Below are positions 5,453 to 5,509 of a DNA stretch of 5,509 nucleotides, one piece after another. The notes beneath the pieces are model-generated. The model searched no databases. It had not been told where the DNA came from and worked only from the letters and a program-made list of their open reading frames with translations. The position numbers and the translations under genes were made by a program. Numbering within the stretch: position 1 is the first letter of the stretch; each line of letters starts with the position of its first letter. The stretch comes from Thiotrichales bacterium (lineage in GTDB: Bacteria; Pseudomonadota; Gammaproteobacteria; UWMA-0217), in NCBI GenBank assembly GCA_024763135.1, contig JANTGD010000264.1, positions 1-5,509 of the forward strand. Reading direction: 5' to 3'.

Positions 5453-5509
5453 ATGCCAAAGCTCTCAATCAAAGCAGTGACGTCTGCGGTTCAAAAACGA
5501 GCGATCAAC
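5453..5509 (+). CDS. Possible 5' end of a further gene, cut by the window edge
   Basis: An ATG opens 19 codons (starting MPKLSIKAVTSAVQ) that remain open to the edge. The N-terminus has a lysine-rich, helix-like look, but no Shine-Dalgarno precedes the ATG and no family can be named. The opposite strand also offers a short reading frame ending at 5465, so the assignment is weak. Confidence 0.22.
   Translation, partial: MPKLSIKAVTSAVQKRAIN

Overview
The window looks like a chromosomal housekeeping segment from a gammaproteobacterium with moderately GC-rich DNA. Three things suggest this: the style of the PurD protein, a small PlsC-type acyltransferase directly behind purD, and a stand-alone cyclic-nucleotide-binding protein next to an exported metallo-beta-lactamase-fold hydrolase. 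The lineage is inferred from recalled protein families and cannot be fixed without a database search. There is no tRNA, rRNA, CRISPR array, insertion sequence or clear prophage signal.

Layout. Positions 1-125 hold no gene that I can name, only the purD leader. purD (126-1409, +) makes glycinamide ribonucleotide in purine synthesis. Seven bases later comes a membrane-anchored 1-acylglycerol-3-phosphate acyltransferase-like gene (1417-2172, +), probably co-transcribed with purD. A 270-base gap (2173-2442) is rich in short inverted repeats and has a good extended -10 element. It leads to a 162-residue protein (2443-2931, +) made of one cyclic-nucleotide-binding domain and a C-terminal helix, with no DNA-binding domain. 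A convergent gap (2932-3095) ends in a 12-bp inverted repeat that overlaps the 3' end of the next gene. That gene (3096-4073, -) encodes an exported MBL-fold hydrolase with a full two-zinc ligand set. A 327-base divergent gap (4074-4400) holds candidate promoters and repeats for both flanking genes. An unrecognised membrane protein with about eight transmembrane segments follows (4401-5270, +). The last 239 bases are mostly non-coding, with a palindrome and a doubtful open frame running off the end.

How the genes work together. Only purD and the acyltransferase look like one transcription unit. The other three genes appear to be separately transcribed, and nothing here ties them into one pathway. 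I do not see a convincing undescribed system. The best leads are the structured leader and unusual ligand-binding cassette of the cyclic-nucleotide-binding-domain gene, the uncharacterised polytopic membrane protein, and the repeat-laden promoter region of the MBL hydrolase.
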